Shown here in pieces: positions 12,101 through 25,500 of a stretch of DNA of 64,000 nucleotides (position 1 is the first letter of the stretch; each line of letters starts with the position of its first letter). Under the pieces are notes generated by a model. It was not told where the DNA came from, made no database searches, and saw only the letters and a program-made list of their open reading frames with translations. The translations under genes and the position numbers were made by a program. This DNA comes from Plecoglossus altivelis (Eukaryota; Chordata; Actinopteri; Osmeriformes; Plecoglossidae), in assembly GCA_036571765.1 (NCBI GenBank), contig BROE01000018.1, positions 13,803,964 through 13,867,963 on the forward strand, written 5' to 3'.

Positions 12101-15100
12101 CTGCCAAATAGTGCCCCTTGGCATGACTGTTTGGCCATGCCAGTGTGTGTTTGTGTCAGCATGCTGGCTATACGTGTGGGTTGTCTGCACTGCGCTGGTT
12201 CGCCTCTGGGAGCGAGGATGAGTGTTTCTGTGTGTGTGATTGTGTGTACAGTAGGTGTGTGTTTGTTAAGGTAAAGACATTTTGAAGTATTTACAACTCT
12301 AGTGCGGTTTACACTTTACAAGTGACGTTTGCGGGAATTATTTACACAAAAAGAAGATTGTTTTGGCATTGCAACACTGCACCTGTGCACGCACACACTG
12401 ACATCCCCATGTCACAAACCTTTGTTTATCTCACTATTGCAATGAGCACCAAGTCTCTCCAGCACCACTGATTGATGCCGGCTTCCCAAAAGCCCTGGTG
12501 GGGCAGCACCACCAATTAGCTCAGCACCAATCAGCATCACTGGATGTCCCTCGGGACCGGCATAGATGTCGCGTGGACGCACGACCTACCCACACCTTAC
12601 CTGTCCTTCTTTTGAGATCGTCACCCTAGGGAGGGACGGAGGACTCGTCCCCACGGCAACACCCGTCGCCATGGTTACCCATTTTCGAAGCCCCTCAATG
12701 TTATCGATTGCGTTTGTCCTTCCAAGACGAGAGCCGTTAGTCATGTGACCAGCGTCCACACACGAGAACCTTCCGAGCTCATCGTCCTGGAGGGACTGGT
12801 CTTAATCTATCATCGCACCCCAATGCATTCTCCATGCAATTTCCTTCCTGACAACCTCCCCACCCCACCATTACTCCTTGACACGGCTATTGAGATCCGT
12901 CCATGCAGAGAACGATAATCTCTATTGCAACAACCCCCTCAGCAACCATCCTACTCAGACACATCCATCACCACAGTATGGACAAGAGATCGATGGAACC
13001 TCGATGGGTGCCCCCCCCATTCCCCTCTCCCGCCCACCAGTCCATCCAATATGGCCTTGGCCATGCATGACATGCCCCTGTATAGCACCAGCCTGCCCTC
13101 AAAGTCAGGGCACCTCACGCAAATTAGCTTTAGATAATAAGCTTTAGCATGTCGCTCCACCGCCAATGGCATTGTCATCCGTCCTGGGATGGCCTCTTGA
13201 CACATTAGCCGTCGTAGCTAACAACCGCGTTTTCCACTTCAGGCTGTGACGCACGGAGCTAGGTTGCTAGCTTACCTAATGTTGGCTGCTACATGCTGTG
13301 GGCTGTAACATCTCTCGCGTTGAGCGTAGGTTAGCATAGCCTTACTAGCTCTTATGCACTACGTAAATCTAGTGTATCGCATTTGGCTGAAGAATATATT
13401 TCCTTGGGAGACTGTTCTATTGATAAGTTGCAGTGAAATTTGGGGAATGGGGGTGAGTGGAATGAATGGTATGCATTGCTGAACCCTTCCTGGCCAATAC
13501 GATCACCTGTCCCATGAGGGAATCTCACCTATCCGATCAAATGTGTCATGGCTGCTTATCAGTACTCATCTCCTAATGGAAATGGATCCAAAGACACACA
13601 CGCTTGCGCGCGCGCGCACACACACACACATTGTAGCATCCTGTTCCCACCCACACCATCACTCACACATTGGTTGACCTCCAACAAAACGCAAGCTTGG
13701 AATTACGCTAAACAGGGGCTGCTCTCAAAATAAGCATGCGTGCAACGTTCCTTACCCTGCACACACACAGGCCCTTCATACACACACAGACTTCAAACAC
13801 ATCCTTACACATAAAAGTGTGTAAGAGCAACCTTACAATGCAGGATAATTTCCTAATCGACTGGAATTCGCACGTACAATTGCTGTATCTCATTTTTCAT
13901 GCTAGCCAACACACACACACGATGCTGTTTGTCACTATTCTTTACACATGAGTGAGTGTATATCTACTGGGTGGGTCACATCAATGACTGCAATTTATCA
14001 ACCTGTCCAACCCTCATGCTTTTAATTCCAGCCATGCTCCCTGTGTTTGTATCTAGACCTCATTCCCTGTCCCTCCAAATGTTTTTCTATGCGGTTTTTG
14101 AAAGCATACAAAAAGGAGGAATCGCTAATGGCCTCCACTGCAATTCTATCATCTTATTTTCATTGTTTTTCATTTACCCGTCTCGCCTTCCTCTATTTCC
14201 TCTTCAGTCTCTCCATTTCCCAAGTCTTACCACGTCCCTTCGTTCCACCGTCCTCCTCCCACTATTTAATCCACCCTTCCTCCCTTGTCCCCTCCCTCCC
14301 TCGCTCCCTCCCTTGCCCCCTCCCTGCCTTGCCCTCTAAGTGACTTGGCTCCAGTCACAGTGACTGATTGGCATGGCACTAATACTGCCGTCCTGACAGA
14401 TGACTAGAAACAGACAATACTGGCACGCCGTGGGTGGCGGGAGAGAAGCAGGAGAAATTTCCTTTCCACCAGCCACCTCTGATAAAATGCCAATTAACCC
14501 CAATCTCCGTTTATAGTTAATCTCCTTTCTTTCCCCCTGTCTCTCTGATGCTCTTTCTCTTGTTCTCTCGCTCTCTTTTTTTTCAGTCACTGCCCTCCCT
14601 CGTTGTCTCTCGTCCTCCCTCGTCCACCTCTCTCTCTCTCTTTTCATCTAGTCCTCTCTCTTTTTCATTGTCTTATCCCTTTTACCCCCCTCTCCGGATC
14701 ATTCCCCCTTGTTCTCCCTACATCTTCCTTCCCCTGTCTCTCCATCTCTCTCTCTTTCCATTTCCCTCCTCCCTCCCTCTCGCTTCCCCCCCCGCCCCCC
14801 CGCCCATGTTACATGTGCTGTTTAGCCGCGCTCAGCTTCACCTGTCAGCTTGAATCAGGGCTCTGGAGCAACAACATGACAAACTGGCCTCTGATTCACT
14901 CACACACTATACACACACTCACACACTATACACACACTCACACACTATACACACACTCACACACTATACACACACTCACACACACAGACGTGGTCTAGGT
15001 TAACACAAAGGAGCGCATCGAGAAACTCACACGCGCACTTAAAGAGAGCCCAGATGTTTCCACGGAGGCACACACAGTCATGATTTAAGTTGATCTTTCA

Positions 15101-16524
15101 CTGAAGGTACTTAATTCAAAGTAGGTGTTTGCAGTAAACCTTTCGATATTTTCCCCATGGAACATTTCAATGGTCTGTTAACAGCATTCTGCAAAATGTG
15201 TCCACATTAGATTTTAAAATTTGATAAAAAAGTTTCTAAAACATTTTAAAATGAAAAGGCATGTGTGAGAACACCTAACTTTAAATCCCTCTACCTTTCC
15301 ACCTGTCGCTTTATCTCCACTTAATAAATAAATAAATAAACACATAAATGATTTACTCTTTGTCACTGATACATCTCTCTCCCTTCTCTCCCTTTCTCTC
15401 TCTCTCTCTTTATCCCCCGCCCATTTCTTCCTGCCTCCTTCTCACCAGATGACTTTGTTTCCTGTCATTAAGAGGAGTATGGCTGGCTCCTTCTGCACCA
15501 AGCATGCAGACTCACTATGCGTGGACCTATTTACCCACCCGCGCACACTTGCACAATCAAACACAGCAAACACACAGGACATGCGCGTACAAGAACGTTT
15601 CAGACTCTTCACAAACACATGCGAAACCTGCACACCGCACGCGCACACACGGACACAGACGCGCAAACTGTGTCACCCGAACACAGGGGCGGTTTGAGCG
15701 TCGGAGGTGCTGCACAGAGCCCCTGTTGACTCACTTGGGCCAAACGTCCCTCCAGCTGATTCTGAACAAGCCAGCACGTCAGCCTCCAGACCGTCTTACA
15801 CCAGCACACACACAAATACGCGCACACACATACAGACCCATACAAATGTCAAGTATTCGTGCGTCACATGCCAGCTATGGATGTGGTATAGATTTGTGGT
15901 CAAGTCATGCCTCAGTGGCTTGGACAGGGAGGGGTGAGGGGCAAGAGGGGCGGAGTCTGTCAGCCTGTCTGTCTGGGAGTCAGCTGGAGTGCGTCGTGCG
16001 CAACCTCCACCTGTTAGGATGCTGTGTGCGTTTGTGTACTTCGCGTTTTGTCTGTTTGTGAGTGGCTGTGTGTGTTTATCGCGAGCGCGCACACAGTTTC
16101 CAATCGTGCCAAAGCGTACAGCCTTTGTTTGCTGGCATACGTGCATGCGTGTCATAGCTTCTGCGTGTGTGTGCAGTTATTCCACTCATGCAGGTGCAGT
16201 GTTAGTCTGCCCTTACTGTGTCTGTGTGCCTGCGTGCTGCCTTGGGAGCCGTGGTCTAGCTAAGTGAACGCGTCACGCAGTCATTGGTCTGCAGGGCGGG
16301 AGATGTCACATGCAGGGTTTGGGGAAAAAAGCACGGCACACTCCCAAACCAGGGGGGAGAGGGAGGAACCACCTCAAACAGGAGGAGGGAGGCAGCTCGT
16401 CTGGGGGGGGGGGGGGTAGGAATCCTTTTGTCTTAGTCGTTCAATAAGCACTTCCTGTTGACAAGCTGGTACACTTTGAGACTGCCAAAACTGGGGATTG
16501 GAACCGTTGTCTTGGAGGGAGGGA

Positions 16525-16573
<49 letters not shown>

Positions 16574-19500
16574 AGAGAGAGCAAGAGAGAGAGAGAGAGA
16601 AGAAGAAGAGAGGAGAGTCCTTAGAAGTGTGTAGAGTGTTACTTGTGTTGAAGGGCAGAAAGCCTTTTGAAGCTCCCTCACTTCCAGAGACAGAGTGGGG
16701 GGGGGTGTAGGGGAGGAGGGCAGGCGCGGGGGGGTGGGGGGGGGGGGGGGCAGGGTGAGGGTGGCAGCGCAGTAGTCGTCCTCGCGATTTGTCGTGATCA
16801 CTTCTGCCCCGATCTGTGTGCCACAAATGGGAAAGCCTCCAACATGTGTCAGAGTGACTCAGATTCTGTTTGAAGACGAGGGAAGGAGGGATGGATGGGT
16901 GTAGGAGTGGCAAAGGAAGGGAGGAACCAAGGGGGTAGGGGGATAGGGAGGGAAGAGGAAGGGGAGGGGAGGGCGGAGGGATAGGGAGGGTTAGTCACAT
17001 TGAGAGCCGGCAGCGAAGGACACAAGGCGCGCTACGTCTCATCAAAGAGCATGTGCTTTGGCTCTGTTGAAGGAAGGGAGAGGAGGACGGGGAGAGGAAG
17101 GAGAAGGAGGAAGAGAGAGGCAGAGGAGAGAGAGGAAGAGGAAGAGAGGGAGGAGGAGGACATGCCCTTGGGGGCTTGATCTCTCGTACTTATGTCCTGT
17201 GAGTTCTCCCACGTCACTCTCTCTCTCCCTCGTTATCCCTCTGTCTCTATCCATCTCTCTATGATGTTTCCTTTCTTTTTCTCTACATCTCTTCACTGCT
17301 CTCTCTCCCTGTCTCTCTCGCCATCCCTCTCTTTTTGGTTTTGTTCCCTCTGAAGACACGTGAAGTCACATGTTATGTAACCCAGAAGCATCTCAGTGCG
17401 CTTCTTTCTTTATGGATCAAACAGTGGCATATGCATAGTGAGGCCGGGGTTAGGGCTGGGGTTGGGGTTAGGTCTGGGGCTGGTGTTAGGGCTGGTGCTA
17501 GGGCGGGGGCTAGGGCAAGGGTTATGGCTGGGGTTAGGGTTTAGGGTTAGGGTTAGGGTAAGCGTTAGCGTTAGGGTTGGTGCTAGGGCTGGGGTTATGA
17601 CTAGTGTTAGGGTTTAGGGTTAGGGATAAGGTTTAGGGTTAGTGTTAGGATTAGCGTTAGGGTAGGGTTAGTGTTAGGATTAGGGTTAAGGTTAGGGCTG
17701 GGGCCAGGGCCCGGGTTAGGGCTGGGGTTATGGCTAGGGTTAGGCCTAGGGCTGGGGCTAGGGCTGGGGTTAAGACTGGGGCTAGGGCTAGGGCAGGGGC
17801 TAGGGACCGGCTTAGGGCTGATTTCATGTTGCTTCTCATTGACTTACATCAGTTCACTACGCCATTGGGAGTATTATATTGTGGTTTTTGTCAAGCTCAA
17901 GGGCACAGTGTTTCAATTCCTCCTCCTAACATAAACATACACAGAGAAACACACAGACACACACGCAATGTACACCAGTACAGGATCATTCTATAATGTA
18001 CAATGAATTACAGCAACTCTGATGTCATTTGCTACATTGATATGGCCACAGTATAATTAGCATATTGACAATCTGGCATTTGCCCAGTGTCAATGTGTGT
18101 ATGGAGAGAACAAATTGTTTCAGAACGAAACAAGCGAAACTGTAGTGACTCGAAGACCGCCAGGGAAAACAAACCTGTCTACACTGAGATCAAAGAAAGT
18201 CAATAGAATTTGACTGACTCATCGTAGTTTGAATACCGGTAAGCCACTGTCATAATTAATCACATTCAAGAGCTTACGTGTAATATTAATTAGCGCAATA
18301 AATTGCAAGAAATGTGAATCAATTCCACTTCAATTTATATTCAATAAAAAGGCTCATCCCACATGGACCCGACCTCTTCCTGCAATTGATTAATTATTCA
18401 AAAGCAAGATTGATAACGTGTGTGTGTGTGTGTGTGTGCGTGCTTGGGTGTGTGTTGTACACGCTTTAGTACAGTGTGTTCTACTTGTCTCACTAAGGAG
18501 GTGTTTGTGAAGGCAGGAAGTAGATGACAGGAGGAGCTCAGATCAAAGCCCCGGGGTTCTGACCCCCTGAGGCCCACAGATCAAACACAGCATCAGCTGG
18601 AAGTATGTCCACGTTTGAACACAATTCTTTAATAGTCGCATGTCAAGGCCAACCGGTCTCTTTCATGGCTGGATGGCGCCCTGACTTGGGTTGGGGGGTC
18701 GAGGGGAGAAGGCAGGGTGGTGGATGGAGGCTTTCGAACAATGAGGCAGGGATAGAATTTATAAAAGACACTTCTTACAAGTGGTCAATGCTGAAGAGAA
18801 GAAGAAGGTGCAAAATTGAGGAGCGAGGGGAGAGGGGAGAGGAGAGATGGGAGAGGGGAGAGGAGAGATGGAAGAGATGGGAGAGGGAGCGAGGGGAGAA
18901 GGAGAGATGGGAGAGGGGAGAGGAGAGATGGTAGACGAGGGAGAGGGGTAGAGTGGAGGGGAGAGATGGAGGAGGTAGAGGGGAGGGAGGAGGATGGGAG
19001 AGGGGAGAGGGAGGGGAGATGAGGGGAGATTTGGTGAGAGTGGACGGGAGATGGGAAAAAAAAAAAGAGAAGAAATAGCTGGAGAAGTTGAGAAACAAGT
19101 GAAAGGGCTTAGTGGAGAGGGCGAGAGTGGTAGTTGTCAGGGACGGCTGGAAATCACATTTTTATAGGACCTAGATGGAGAAAAAGAAGCGTGGAAGGGT
19201 CGGTTGATACATTCGAATTTTAAAAACTCAATGGATTCATTGAATATTACTTTAGAAACTACCTTTTTTGTTTAGTATGAACCATCAATTACATGAATAA
19301 ATTGATCAAATTTGTGAGGAAACAGGGGGAGTAGATAACAAGTAAAGTAGTATACCATATCAAAAAAAAAAAGGCGAGGGGAGAGATGGGACGAGGGGAG
19401 GGGGAGGGGAGGAGAGGGGGATGGGAAGAGGGGAGAGGGGAGGGGAGAGAATAGGAAGGAGGGGAGTAAAGGAGATGATGGGAGGGGGAGACGGGGAGGG

Positions 19501-22500
19501 GAGAGATGGGAAAGGGGAGAGGGGAGGGGTAGGGGAGAAGATGGGAGAAGGGAGAGAGAGGGAGGGGAGAGATGGGAGGTGAGGAGAGTGGAGGGGAGAT
19601 ATGGGAGAGGGTAGAGGGGAGTGGGAGGTGGGAAGAGGAGAGGAGTGAGGAGAAGAGAGACAAGCTGGGAGAGGGAGAGATGGTACAGAGTGAGGAGAGA
19701 TGAGAGAGGGGAGAGGAGAGATGGGAGAAGGGAGAGGAGATATGGGAGAGGAGAGAGGGGAGAGGAGAGATGGGAGAAGGGAGAGGAGACATGGGAGAGG
19801 AGAGAGGGGAGAGAGGATGGGGAGAAGGGAGAGGAGTTGGGAGAGAGAGAGGAGAGGAGAGATGGGAGAAGGGAGAGGAGAGATGGGAGAGGAGAGAGGA
19901 GAGGATGGAAGAGTGGTAACAGGGAATAAAAAATGGATTAGATAGCAATTACCAATGTTAACCCTCCCCATGTGATAGAGGAGATGCATGAGGATATGGA
20001 GGAGGTATCTTGACAGATATTTCTAGAGATATCTCGGACAGGAGCAGCCTTTCCTCTCCTCACATGTGGTATCGTGATCGCAGCCTCTGTAGTCCAGCTG
20101 GGAAGAGGATGATAAACAGCGTTGTCTAAAGCAGGCGTGGTTTCTCCAAGCCTCCATCAATCACGCCCTACCTCCAACACTCAGCCTCCATTCCCAGCCT
20201 CTAGAACCCAGCCTCCAGCTCCCAGCCTCCAGCTCCCAGCCTCCAGCAGCCTCCGGCACCTAGCCCTCCTCCCTCCAGCCTCCATTCCCAGCCTAAAGCA
20301 CCCAGCCTCCAGCACCCAGCCTCCAGCACCCAGCCTCCAGCACCCAGCCCTCCTCCCCCCAGCTAACACCCAGCACCAGGGCCAGGGAGTGACGTCTACC
20401 CCCACAACCAGTGCAAGAAAGACGGGAAAGAGGCAGAGATGGATGGATGGACAGCGAGAGAGAGGTAGGCAGCGGGAGGGAATGGGCGGAAATGTGGCCG
20501 AGAGGAGATGAATGACTGCAGCTTTCCCAGCCCAAAAGGTTAGAAACAAGCTCTGCGATTGGGCCAGACAGGTGGTGCGCTTCTCCTCTAGGCCCCTCTG
20601 AGAGAGGCCAGACGCCTGCTTCAGGCAAGGGTGTCTCAAGGCTGGAGGAGGAGATATTAGGTTTTGCGTACCTGGAGGTTTTGGGATGGAAGACTGAGAG
20701 GAGAAAGCTTTTTCAACAACACTTTCCACTTTTTTCTCGTCCCTTGCCTCACTCTGTCTCCTTTTGGCAGGCTTAGTTGAAAAGATTAGTCATGTGGGGT
20801 GAAAATAACTGGTGAAACACATGCCTGTTTGATAAAAAGAAGCTCCACTCGTTGCACTCAGCATCTTGCAGATATTGAGAAATGCAGAACACATAGATGT
20901 TTGATTCTACAATCAATCATCATTATTGCAAAGAATTAAAGCCCGATTTTGCTCTTGCTTTTCTTTCTCTCTTTCTCTTTCTTTCTCTCTCTATGTCTCT
21001 CTCTCTTTCTCTCATCCAGCTGTGCCCTCCTCTCCCCAGCTCCAGTCCTGGCCATCATGTCCCCGTTCTACCGCCCCAGGGAGAGAGTCCCTTGCCTGGC
21101 CTGCAGACAGGCCAGTCTCCCTCTGCCGCTGAGCCTCTGCTTGCTCCGCCAGCGCCGCCGCTTACACGCCATTTGGACTCACGGTACCCCTTCAGTCACC
21201 CCCTCCCCCAGTCCCACCCCCCACCCCCCTTCCTGTTCCACACCACCGCAAGACTGCAGGATAAATGAGCGGCGGGGAGGAGAGACGAGGAGAGGGACGC
21301 GAACAGGGGGACGACACGAGAACCGGAGCGAGGAGAGGGTGCGCGCTGGGACGGAGATGAAAGGAGAACAATGCCGTTCAGTGTTTTGCCTGCTCCTCCA
21401 GCGGCGAGGCCGTCCACAGCTCCCCAGCTCCGATAATCATCTCCCTCTTGTTTTCTCCACTGTGCCGCCTGTGTTCCTTCCCACGGTGAGCCGATGGCGT
21501 AAAGCGATAAGAAGATTACTGAGACCAGGGAGAGAATCAGAGAGGAGTCTGGAAGGGTGGTGGGGGTTGGAGGGAAGGAGGAGGAGGGCTGATGGGTGCG
21601 AAGAGGGGAACTGCTTAGCGAGAGAGAGGGCACGGCGTCGGCCACTGATAGCGCTTGGTGCCGAGTTCGCTCCAACAAATCGCGACAAGTTAGTCGTTGA
21701 TTTTCTGTCACTGCCGGTCGGGCACGGCGTCAATCTACCCAGGCCCTGCCCATTACCAGGCCCGGTGGAGAGGAAAGAAGGACCAGCGCTGGACTGGACT
21801 TCATGTCCTCGACGCATGGACAGACATTCGCATGCACTGGCACACAGACTCTTTCTCTCTATTACACACACACACATAGACGCACACAGACACACACCAA
21901 ATGACGTTCATGAATGTGCACTCGCAGAAGTTTCAGAAACCAAAGTTGTGTCCTGTACTCATGAGGCGGGACAATCCTCAAGTGACATCTTAGCCGCTCG
22001 TTAGGATTTACTCAACCAAGCTGTACCGTGTGCCGTAAATAGATTGAGCTGCGGTAAAAGGCTGACATTTGGTTGGCCAAAGTAGTTTGGTGACACCGCG
22101 GATGCCGTGGCGACGGAGATCTGGAGGACAAGAAGGTGTCGTTAAGTCTTAGAGACAATGCAGCAACAGATGAGAGGTTGTTTTTATACCTTAGAATTCT
22201 GCTCTGTTCTCCTCTGCTCTCTGTCTCGCTCTCTGTCCCTTTTCGCCATCTAGGTCTCTCCCTCCCCCCGCTCACTCTCTCTTTTTTTCTCTCTCTCCCT
22301 ACACTGCATCGGGGTGTGGTGTGGGGTTCTAAGTGATGTCACACTCAATAACAGGTTTTGTCTCACACACACACATACACTATGTACACACACAACCATA
22401 CATTGTGTTGATCACTATTGGTTTTCTGCATGGGCATATTGCTCTTCCACTTGATTGCTCAATTTGAGCTTAGATTTTACTAGACTGTAAAACTGTATTG

Positions 22501-25500
22501 CTGTATTTGAATTGTTTGTGGGGGATGGGGGGTTGTACATGTATGTGTACTGTTTGCATTTGTTTGTTGTATGTATATGTGGTTTGAGGTTTGCGTGTGC
22601 CAGCGTGTGTGTGTCCGGAGCATCCTGGCTGGAACCTGAGCCTAAGGAGCAACAGCGCTTAAATGTAATTTACAAAGCCTGGCCTTCAGAGCCATTCACC
22701 TGCCTGCAACCGGGAGTCCTGGACCCATAGCGGAGCCGTAATGGTGGCTCACACGCCTGACTTCCTCCCTACAGCTCCCATTCATCAAATCTCAGAGGAA
22801 AGACAGCAGTATGCAGGGCATTCACCTCGTTCTGAGTTCCCATATGTCACTGGTACATCCTCCCTCCTCTATCTCTCCCTCTCTCCCTCTCTCCATCCCT
22901 CCATCTCTCCCGACTTCTCGTTGGCCTGCCGTTGCACACTGACGGATGAACAGATCCGACCGGCGGTCGCAGCTGTCAGTGAGTGAGTCACTGTCCAAGG
23001 CCTCGACGTTATCGAACAGCAGAGCCCACTCAGGGCCTCGCTGACAGACACGGAGTGACGGACAGCATCTCCGGGCCCCTGCGGGACCAGGGGTTGACGG
23101 GAAGGCAGGTACCCGCAGAGGATGACACGCACCTCTGCAGACGGTACACTCCCACAAGCATCACTGACAACTAGGATGTGTGAAAGATGCGTTCCGCACT
23201 GTCTCCAAGTTGTTCGTGAACAAAAGTTAATAGAAAAAAAAGAAAAGCCATATTTGTTCTCAAACGTGACGCAGACCAGAGTCAATCTTGGCATTGTAAA
23301 GATGGAGCCAGCAGGCTCCGGTTGAGACGCAATATCTAAATCTGTATTCATACACTCGGGGAGACAAGAGTTCTCTCTCTCTATCTCTCTGTCTCTCTCT
23401 CTGTCTCTCTATCTGTCTCTCTGTCTCTCTTTATATCTCTCTATACTGTATATGTCTCTGTCTCTCTTCCTCTTTCTCTCTCTGTCTCTCTATCTTTCTC
23501 TTTACGTCTCTGTCTTCCTCTCTACCTCTTTGTACCTCTCTCTGTCTTTCTGTCCTTCTCTCTCCCGCTCTTTTTCAATCTCAATTTCCATCTCTCCGCC
23601 GCACTTTCAGGTCGACCAAGTCACGCAAGAGATCCAGTAAACTGAGTTTAACTCCACTTGGCACATTCATCATTTCCTATGCCAACCGGAGCCAAATCGT
23701 TCCATCAAAGGAGATGATACATGTTTAATAACGCCGTGAGGCAGGGTTCGTGGAGAACATTGTGCGTGAGATGATGAGGCTGGCGCCGGCGGAACAAACA
23801 AACACAGAGAACTCTCCCAGGATCCGGAGAGCGGGGCGGCGAGGAACGATATGGAACGCGGGGGGGGCGGGGAACAGGGGACAGGGATGGGGGTCTGGGT
23901 GTAGTTTAGCGATAAACACACCGATGAAGCACGGATGGCTTGGGATATTGGTGACTGGCCATCGAAGCCGAGTGGAGATGCTCAACGCAACGTGGAAAGA
24001 CCCTGGATATTGCTCACGGAAACGAACGGAAATGTGTCTTAGGGCACGTTCGCTGAGACCTGGTCTCGTTGTAACCAAAGCATGAGACTGCAGCACCCAG
24101 CGTGTTGTCCTATTGTTACAAGTATCTGGCAGGGTGTATTCTGAAAAGACAATGCCAGTGACACTAAAAGACCCACTAAATGATAGTGAATGCAAATACA
24201 TTGTAGAAGCAGATTGAACCCAAACAATTCCAGTGGCAGGATATCCGTTTAGCATGATCATATGCAAACGCTCTAAAATACTACTCTGCAGCCTGAAAAG
24301 TCAATGAGCATCTTCTTTCACTCATTGGCTTTCTAAGGCTTACTTCCAGTATTCAGTGACATATACAGTGACATTCAATAGCCGGGATTGGGGCAGAGTG
24401 TAAACACAACAGTCTTTAGCATGCACATCCAAAGTCATCACACACAGACGCTTATGCTGTGAAGCTTTGCTGCAAGGCTGCTTCCCTAACACACGCACAC
24501 ACACACTCTCACACACGCTGTACCAGATACCACACCTCTAAGGGATATCTCACACCAGCTGGACAAACATAAATGTAAAACGTGTGGTTGTCGTCAACAC
24601 AGACATACCAGAAGAATACTATTATTGCCACAAATCTGATAATACAGGTAAATCTAAGCTATACTAGCCACGCACCATCATGTTGTTAACATGATAGCTA
24701 TCTGCTGCTAATTTATGTTCATGGTCCTTTTCCTCTCCTTGTTTTCAGTCATTCTGACTCAGGTAGCCATGTAATTGCCTTCAGAGAAATGACAATTCCC
24801 CTCACATAAAGCTGTGATACTTGAAAGGTGATCTGTTTATGAGACACCTCTACAACCCATCCACAATGTCGGAGCGCTGCCCCAGGATTTATGATGTCCA
24901 TGTGTGCGTGTTTGGCTCCATACATCTCCTCTGTTTGGCATAACCTTCAAACGAGGGTCTTTGTCAATCAATGCCCCTGATGACTGGGACAAACAAGGCT
25001 GGCTGGACTGATTGAGTTTCTACCCCTAAGATCGATGGGATCTACCACGCTCAGCCCCTGTCCTGTTCGGCCTCTGCCCCCCACCCTGGCCCCTTGTCCA
25101 GGGCCTGCCTCCGCCTCCGAGCCCACCCCTGCCCTGTCACCACTTCTGTTCCAGTTCCTGACCACCGTGTTCCCCTGCCTCCCCTCACGCCTGCCCCCTC
25201 TTCTTTACAACTGTCTATAATCCAAGTTTGGAAACATCAGTTACCCCAACCAGTCAGCCACCCACCTAGCCAATAAGCCACTCACTCACCCAGCCAACCA
25301 CACACCCACTCACCCAGCCACTCACCCAGCCAGACTGCCAGCCAGATAACGAGCCAGTCGGCTCTGCTGTGCTGTGGTAAATCATAGCGCTGCGGCCCTC
25401 GCGCTCCAGTAGCTCGTCCTTCCACAGGCTCCCTGTGTCATTGTGGCTCCGGATCATAGATCCAGAGGAGGGCTTGGATATCGCTGTCTTCCCTCTTGCT

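Noticed and set aside
17442..17820. True chromosome end (telomere)
   Set aside because: Units are degenerate, the block is only about 380 bp, and a gene with continuous exon structure spans it.
19289..19989. 210-220-codon Ser/Pro/Leu frames on the minus strand
   Set aside because: These are shadows of the purine minisatellite read from the pyrimidine strand.
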